A DNA stretch of 64,000 nucleotides. It comes from Spinacia oleracea. Lineage: Eukaryota; Streptophyta; Magnoliopsida; Caryophyllales; Amaranthaceae. Below are positions 58,891-64,000 of the stretch, in pieces (positions within the stretch are counted from its first letter, which is position 1; each line of letters starts with the position of its first letter). The position numbers and the translations under genes were made by a program. The notes under the pieces are model-generated. The model was not told where the DNA came from and made no database searches. It saw only the letters and a list, made by a program, of their open reading frames with translations. The DNA lies in the NCBI RefSeq assembly GCF_020520425.1, contig NC_079492.1, positions 109,341,157 to 109,405,156 of the forward strand, given 5' to 3'.

Positions 58891-59245
58891 TCTCTATTAC
58901 ATAAGGGAAGAGGGGAGGGTTATTTGCGTAATCACGCTTTTGGTGTCCCCAATCAAAAATACTAATATACCCTCTACACTTGCACAACTAAATTCAATTC
59001 AAAATCTGATTATATACTGATTTAAAATGCTGGATATTAATTCATTTTAAAAACTTAATTCAACAAATCAGGAAAATCATTTAAAAAAAAGGATTAACCC
59101 AAAACCTTCAGCAAACTCAATCAATAACAAATTTTTGTGTTATTTGTTAATATTGATGATTTGATCTTGATCTTACACTATGCTTGCTTAAGGAGATCAA
59201 ATTTACTTTTTTATATTCGCACGCATCGCGTGCATATAAGACTAG
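58891..59245 (+). mobile_element. mini-Helitron, 355 bp
   Basis: The 3' end is clear: hairpin GCACGC-ATC-GCGTGC (59219-59233), eight bases, then CTAG at 59242-59245 followed by host T. The best 5' end is TCTCTATTACATAAGGGAAG at 58891, but the base before it is T and not the usual A. Non-coding, inserted about 380 bp upstream of the GT47 start codon. Confidence 0.6.
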
Positions 59246-59958
59246 TATAACATAAGTGGATGACGGATCGGGTGATGGATAAAAACACACGTATATCCGA
59301 CCCGCATCCATCACCCGTTTTTCATCTATTTAATTTAGGTTTTTCATCCGTTTAATTATAGCGGGTGACCGAATTATTGGATCATTCAATGGATATTTCC
59401 ATCCCTAACCATATTCGTGTTTGGTATAAAGTTAATTTTATATTTTTCACAAAAATTTCTCAAAACCTATGTTAAAGTAAATATTATTCTGGGTGTAACG
59501 TAGAATATATATAATTACATAATACGACAAAGTAATCTAAATAGGTCGTGTTCGAGTTGGTTTCGTGTCATGTCGATTTCATCCAATGGATATAATGTGA
59601 TCTGATCGGTTCTGATCCGGACTCGGTTAAGTGGTGGAACCAGAATTTTGACATTAATCATGGTAGCCAAGAAAAAAAAAATTAATACGAGTAATAAGTT
59701 TTTCACAACAAACAACATTATACTATGACAATACTATATGTCATTCAATATTCATTGTAAAGTTTTGGTTAGCATCACCGTTACATGCATCGATCATATG
59801 CTAATTGCTAATCGTTAAGCAAATACTAGATGAGAAATTGAAGGTACATGATGTCCTTCCTTACAAAATGGCATGACTCATCCAACACCCATTTCGATCA
59901 CAAGTATTTCAATTTTCCAAGCTCTAAGTAACCGAAAATATAAAGATGGGTTTTAATT
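59246..59958. other. intergenic DNA with short inverted motifs
   Basis: CGGGTGATGGAT and its inverse ATCCATCACCCG flank 59270-59320, perhaps the core of a decayed foldback element. No gene is seen. Confidence 0.35.
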
Positions 59959-60324
59959 TTAGGAAAAGCCTAAAGATCGAAGAAGCAAAGCAGAAGAAGC
60001 CACAATGAGAGCAGAGAACAAAGTAGGGATAAAAACATCCAAAGCAGACCTCTTTAACATATGAGCAGGCAAACATACTCTTTCACCAGGCATGTCTAAT
60101 GGGATCCTCACATACCCATCACCGCCACACGACTGCGAATACAGCGAGGAGAGAGAAACCGCCGACATGAAGGCTAGCTCCGGAGAGAAAGATGCCACCA
60201 CCACCGTCAAGATCAACATTGTTGTCCATATTCCTGCGTAATACAATGTAGGTCGTAGAATTGTTAAATGGTTGTAAGCTGATGTCAAGGCTAAGACTAG
60301 AGACATTAATTGCTTAATGGACAC
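59959..60324 (-). CDS. small membrane protein, paralogue 3 (121 aa)
   Basis: Complete single-exon frame starting MSIKQLMSLVLALTSAYNHL. It is the most diverged of the three local paralogues but keeps the diagnostic middle GYVRIPLDMPGERVCLPAHM and the pattern SPELAF before it, with hydrophobic segments at about 31-54 and 97-116. An insertion (SAVSLSSLYSQSCGGD) replaces the WxSRRC segment of the other two. Function unknown. The distance of about 15 kb from the tandem pair, with unrelated genes between, suggests an older duplication than that between copies 1 and 2. Confidence 0.78.
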   Translation of the reverse strand: MSIKQLMSLVLALTSAYNHLTILRPTLYYAGIWTTMLILTVVVASFSPELAFMSAVSLSSLYSQSCGGDGYVRIPLDMPGERVCLPAHMLKRSALDVFIPTLFSALIVASSALLLRSLGFS

Positions 60325-61330
60325 AACTACTTGTATTTTTATTTGTAATTTATATTGCTCTTATGTCTCATTCACATATAAGTGAATATTTATATGTTCT
60401 CAAGCATACTACGTTGTCTTTTTATAAGGTGTGAAATTGTGTTACTTGCATGTGTTCCATTTCTATCTACATGCAAGGGCTTTTCCACTTTATCAATACA
60501 AACATTTATATACACGCGTATGTATGGTCGTATGTAGTTTTTAGCACAGAGGAAAACCAATATTAAGACATCGACATTCCTTATCATAGAATGATTATCT
60601 TAATTCTTATCCCCTTTTTTAAAAGTATTTCCCTAAGCCCCCTAATCATTATCAATGGTTAAATATCCCTTCTTAAAAATCATAAATTAATGCTAATCAC
60701 GTTTTTATTTTTATTTATTATAATAATCAAATACGGATTACATTTTGTATAAAGCCGAAAATACTTTTATGAGGAATTGTGTATACTACCTTCATATAAG
60801 TTCAATATTTGTTTATGGTTAGCAAAATAGAAATTTTATTTTATTTTTATTGAAAAATTGAATTAGGTGACTGTATAACGGGTACTTTGTTTTCTTTACG
60901 TTGTCTCATGTGTTCCTTTATAAAATAGAGATAATTAGTATGTGGCTCGGGTGATATCCCGGTTGCTACATTCAATAGTTAAAAGTTTAGATTTTTCTTG
61001 AGCTCAATATTTGACCAAAATACATGTATTTCATAAAGTGAAAACATCCATGGAGTTCATCAACTACACAAATACACTACGTCATTTATCATTCCAAAAA
61101 AAATTTTTATTAGATCATTTTACCATTTATATAATTTGTTTTCTAGTGAAACTAATTGCTTCAAATTATTAAACACCAAATTATACATATATGAAATTTA
61201 TGTCAACATTTTTTTCATGTTTTAATGCTTTAATTATTATTATTATCAAAGTAGTCCAAAGAAAATAAAATATCATATATAAATATTTAGTTGTGTTTAG
61301 ACTTAATTATATTAACATTTATCTATACTA
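60325..61330. other. AT-rich intergenic DNA
   Basis: Probable promoter region of paralogue 3 at its left end. No other feature recognised. Confidence 0.45.
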
Positions 61331-61757
61331 CTCCCTCCGTTTCTTTTTGTTGTATCCATTTCCATTTTAAGCGTTTCATATTGTTGTATCCATTTGGAAT
61401 CTATTCTATTTTTGGACATACATTTTATCCTAAAATACCCTTACATTTCTATCTAATTACCAAAATACCTAAAGATTCTACCCATATTCCCACCTAATTT
61501 TCCCCACTCATAATATTTAATTCTTTTCCCTTCCCCATGTACCCACTCTCTCACCTCCTTTATCACCCATCATTTTCACTCCTCTCTCTTACCTTATTTC
61601 TTTATTATTTTCACTCCTTTATTTATTATAATCTCTTACACCCAATCATTTCTCTTACACCCAATCATTACACTTATACCCATACAAACCAATATTTCAA
61701 TTTTCTTAAAAACCACACCAGATTCCAAATGGATACATCAAAAAGAAATGGAGGGAG
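61331..61757. mobile_element. Stowaway-type MITE, 427 bp
   Basis: Ends CTCCCTCCGTTTCTTTTTGT and the inverted AAAAAGAAATGGAGGGAG, with TA on both sides (61329-61330, 61758-61759). A second matched pair (CATTTGGAATC / GATTCCAAATG) lies just inside. C/T-rich interior, no protein. Confidence 0.92.
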
Positions 61758-62029
61758 TATATATTAAAAGGTGTTTCTGAAAAAACGTATGTGACACGTG
61801 ACGTTTTGATTATGAGTATGTAGACACTAAAAATTTGTAGTGTATTACAATTAAATTAAATTAATTCCATTTTAATTATTTTAGCCCACCTAAATTAGAT
61901 ATCTGAATTACTCAAATACAATTTGGGTCATGGGCATTTGGGCTAGTTCGTATTGCTAGCCCAAAATAAAGAAATCAAGCGGACCAGGTTAAAAACTCTC
62001 AAGTCACAAAACGGGCCCGAGCCCAAACC

Positions 62030-62037
62030 TATAAATA
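62030..62037 (+). promoter_or_regulatory. TATA-like box next to a transposon insertion
   Basis: CCTATAAATACTA, with the 1.5-kb element at 62041 inserted at the TA four bases later. Whether a gene starts to the right is not visible in this window. Confidence 0.35.
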
Positions 62038-62040
62038 CTA

Positions 62041-63541
62041 CTCCCTCCATTCCTTTTTGTTGTTCCCATTTCCTTTTTTGGCATTCCTATTTGTTGTACC
62101 CATACTGAATCTTTACTATTTTTAGCCATAATTTTTATTTTTACCAAATTACCCTAAGATTCCCCACTATTTACCAAAAAACCTTAAGATTCTACTCTTA
62201 TTCACACCTAAATTTCTCCACTTTCCTTATTTTATTCTTCTCTCTTCCCCATTCCCCCACCCATTTGAATCGCCCCTATCATGAATTCATGACAAACAAT
62301 TCATTCATTTCTCTCTCTCTCTCTCTCTCTCTCTTCATTTCTCTCCTTCCTCCTCTAACTTTTCTCTATCTCTCTCTCTCCTCCAAAACCTATGCAACTC
62401 TCAAGAACCCCAAATTGTTCTTCATTTTCCATCTTACTCTCACGTTTTCTCTCTCTCTCTCCTCCAAAATCTCTGATTTCTTAAAACACTAAGATTCTCT
62501 CTCCTCCACAATATCTCTGTTCTTAAAATCTGGAGGTGAACTTTTAGATCGCCACCACCACCACCACACCTCCGCCACCGCCACCACCACCACCCTCCGA
62601 AAAAAGCTGTAGAATACGTATTATGGATTTAGATGGTGAAATTCGACCATGAAAACTCTAGATCTAGAGTTTTCATGGTCGAATTTGACCTCTAAATCCT
62701 CAAAATCGTGATATTGAGATCACGTTGGTATGAATTTAATTTTGCCTTCTTCTTTCGAATTTTTTAGGTTGATGTTTGTCGATTTTTTGACGAATTTCTG
62801 GGTTATTTTTTGTTGAAATTTTGGGTTGATTTTGGTTTGGTTTTTTGGTTGATTTTAGTCGATTTATTTTGGTTGATTTTTGTCGATTTATTTTGGTTGA
62901 TTTTGGTCGAATTTTGGGTTGAATTTTGTTAATTTATTGGGTTGGTTGTGGTCGAATTTTTGGGTTGATTTTTGTCGATTTTCTGGGTTGATTTTTGTTG
63001 AATTTTTGAGTTGATTTTGGTCGAATTTCTTGTCGAATTAATTTTTGTGTTGATTTGGTCGATTTTTTGCCTTGATCTTGGTCGAATTTTTTGGTTATAT
63101 TTGGTCGAATCTTGGGTTCGAAATTTGGTTGATTTTTTGCCTTGATCTTGGTTCGAAATTTGGTTGATTTTTCTGGTTTGAATTTAATCTGTTGAATTTC
63201 TTGTTTTGTTTTGTCGAACTTTCTGGGTTTTTTTGGTTACTTTTCTTGTTGATTTTCTGGTTTGAATTTTCTTGATTTTTTTTGTTCAAAATTTTGTTGA
63301 TTTTTCTGGTTTGAATTTAATCTGATATTATTTTTGTTATTAATAATAAAATATCTCTCATTTATCTTATTTTTTAAATATTTTCTCTCTCTTAACTTTA
63401 TTTTAAAATATATAATCTCTTACACCCAATCATTATCCTTACACCCAATCATTACTCTTATCCCAATACAAACCAAGATTCCAGTTTTCTTAAAAACCAC
63501 CCAACATTCCTTAGGGGAACAACAAAAAGGAATGGAGGGAG
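62041..63541. mobile_element. 1.5-kb Stowaway/mariner-type non-autonomous element
   Basis: Ends CTCCCTCCATTCCTTTTTGT and the inverted CAAAAAGGAATGGAGGGAG, with TA repeats at 62039-62040 and 63542-63543. Order inside: CT microsatellite (62309-62335 and on), CCACCACC-type block (62548-62597), a perfect 48-bp palindrome (62639-62686), then a T/G-rich array of about 22-bp units such as GGTTGATTTTGGTCGAATT (62760-63320). No transposase. The element at 7893-9282 shows the same order in reverse. Confidence 0.88.
62639..62686. repeat. perfect 48-bp palindrome
   Basis: The first half starts AAATTCGACCATGAAAAC and the centre is AGATCT; the second half is its exact reverse complement. An imperfect version with the same centre lies at 8767-8814 in the related element. 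Confidence 0.97.
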
Positions 63542-63604
63542 TACTTTTCTACTTCGGTAGCGGGGACCAGATAATTCATTATTCTCAAGAGCCCATACAC
63601 TCTC

Positions 63605-63766
63605 CTTAGCTAAACTCAAATTCAGGTTGACATCATCAAGTGGACGTCACCCTAAACTCAAACTCAAGTTAACGTCATCGGATGACTGTCACCCTAAACT
63701 CAAACTCAGGTTGACGTCATCAAACGACTGTCACCCTAAAATCAAATCCGGGTGTCATACACGTGT
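63605..63766. repeat. 42-bp tandem array with bZIP-type motifs
   Basis: About three and a half units beginning GTCACCCTAAACTCAAACTC. Units contain TGACGTCAT or close variants (TGACATCAT, TAACGTCAT), the core recognised by plant bZIP factors, and the array is followed by the palindrome ACACGTGT (63759-63766), a G-box/ABRE-like site. Regulatory use is inference. Confidence 0.65.
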
Positions 63767-64000
63767 CACCGTCAGCTGCGGAACAGAATCAGAGGACTTA
63801 GTTTATTTTCTTGTAAACTGTCAAATACAGAGATTGTACCCAAACATTCAAATATCAATAAAATTACTTTGTTACATTATTTTCTATCTTATTTTACTAG
63901 ACTAGAAATTTTGTGTAAACAGAGTCATATTCACTCCATGTAATCTTCAAATACATACAAAAAAATGTCAAATATGGTTTGGATAATGTTTGAACCCCCA
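63767..64000. other. AT-rich end of window
   Basis: No gene is recognised; short frames here have no support. Confidence 0.4.

Noticed and set aside
62760-63320. Array of short T/G-rich repeats considered as CRISPR-like or satellite
   Set aside because: Units abut without spacers and vary freely; it is internal to a transposon in plant nuclear DNA.

Overview
This window is nuclear DNA of a flowering plant. The evidence is a nuclear-type tRNA-Cys(GCA), spliced GT-AG introns, a plant GT47 glycosyltransferase, a plant-type phosducin-like protein 3, Ty1/copia and Ty3/gypsy LTR retrotransposons, Helitrons, Mutator-like elements, Stowaway and Tourist MITEs and SINEs. The overall flavour resembles Caryophyllales/Amaranthaceae genomes (spinach, beet or goosefoot type), but that is an impression from repeat style and not a demonstrated identification.

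Layout. 1-6844: 3' part of a copia element (A) with a decayed interior, sitting against a gypsy-like LTR fragment (6845-7509). 7.5-16.5 kb: gene-poor DNA with a 1.4-kb mariner-like element, a tRNA-Cys gene with a Stowaway MITE beside it, and a second MITE split by a minus-strand Helitron that itself carries a Mutator-like element (MULE). 16.7-43.5 kb: a many-layered nest. A small MULE carrying a zf-GRF gene fragment (perfect 9-bp target duplications 26.8 kb apart) was hit by a Tourist-like element, which was hit by another terminal-inverted-repeat element, which accumulated a solo copia LTR, an LTR fragment, a nearly intact copia element (B, + strand), a copia element with a decayed interior (C, - strand), and a truncated gypsy element with a 2.4-kb LTR.

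43.5-60.4 kb is the genic part, all on the minus strand: two neighbouring paralogous small membrane proteins (43657-44022, 44576-44908), a four-exon PLP3-type gene (47101-53095) with a chromovirus relic in intron 2 and a SINE in intron 3, a single-exon GT47/MUR3-like glycosyltransferase (56916-58514), and a third copy of the small membrane protein (59959-60324). A MULE lies about 250 bp upstream of the PLP3 start codon, and a Tourist MITE and a mini-Helitron flank the GT47 gene. 60.4-64 kb is AT-rich with two Stowaway/mariner-type elements, one inserted just after a TATAAATA box, and a 42-bp tandem array holding bZIP-type motifs.

How the parts relate: copia B has complete Gag-protease-integrase-RT-RNase H coding capacity except for one in-frame TGA. 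Copies A and C share B's LTRs and 5' leader, but the coding segment between is replaced by an old, broken gag-pol remnant common to A and C. This suggests a non-autonomous lineage moved in trans by B-like elements. The cellular genes show no operon-like relation; they are ordinary plant genes embedded in repeats.
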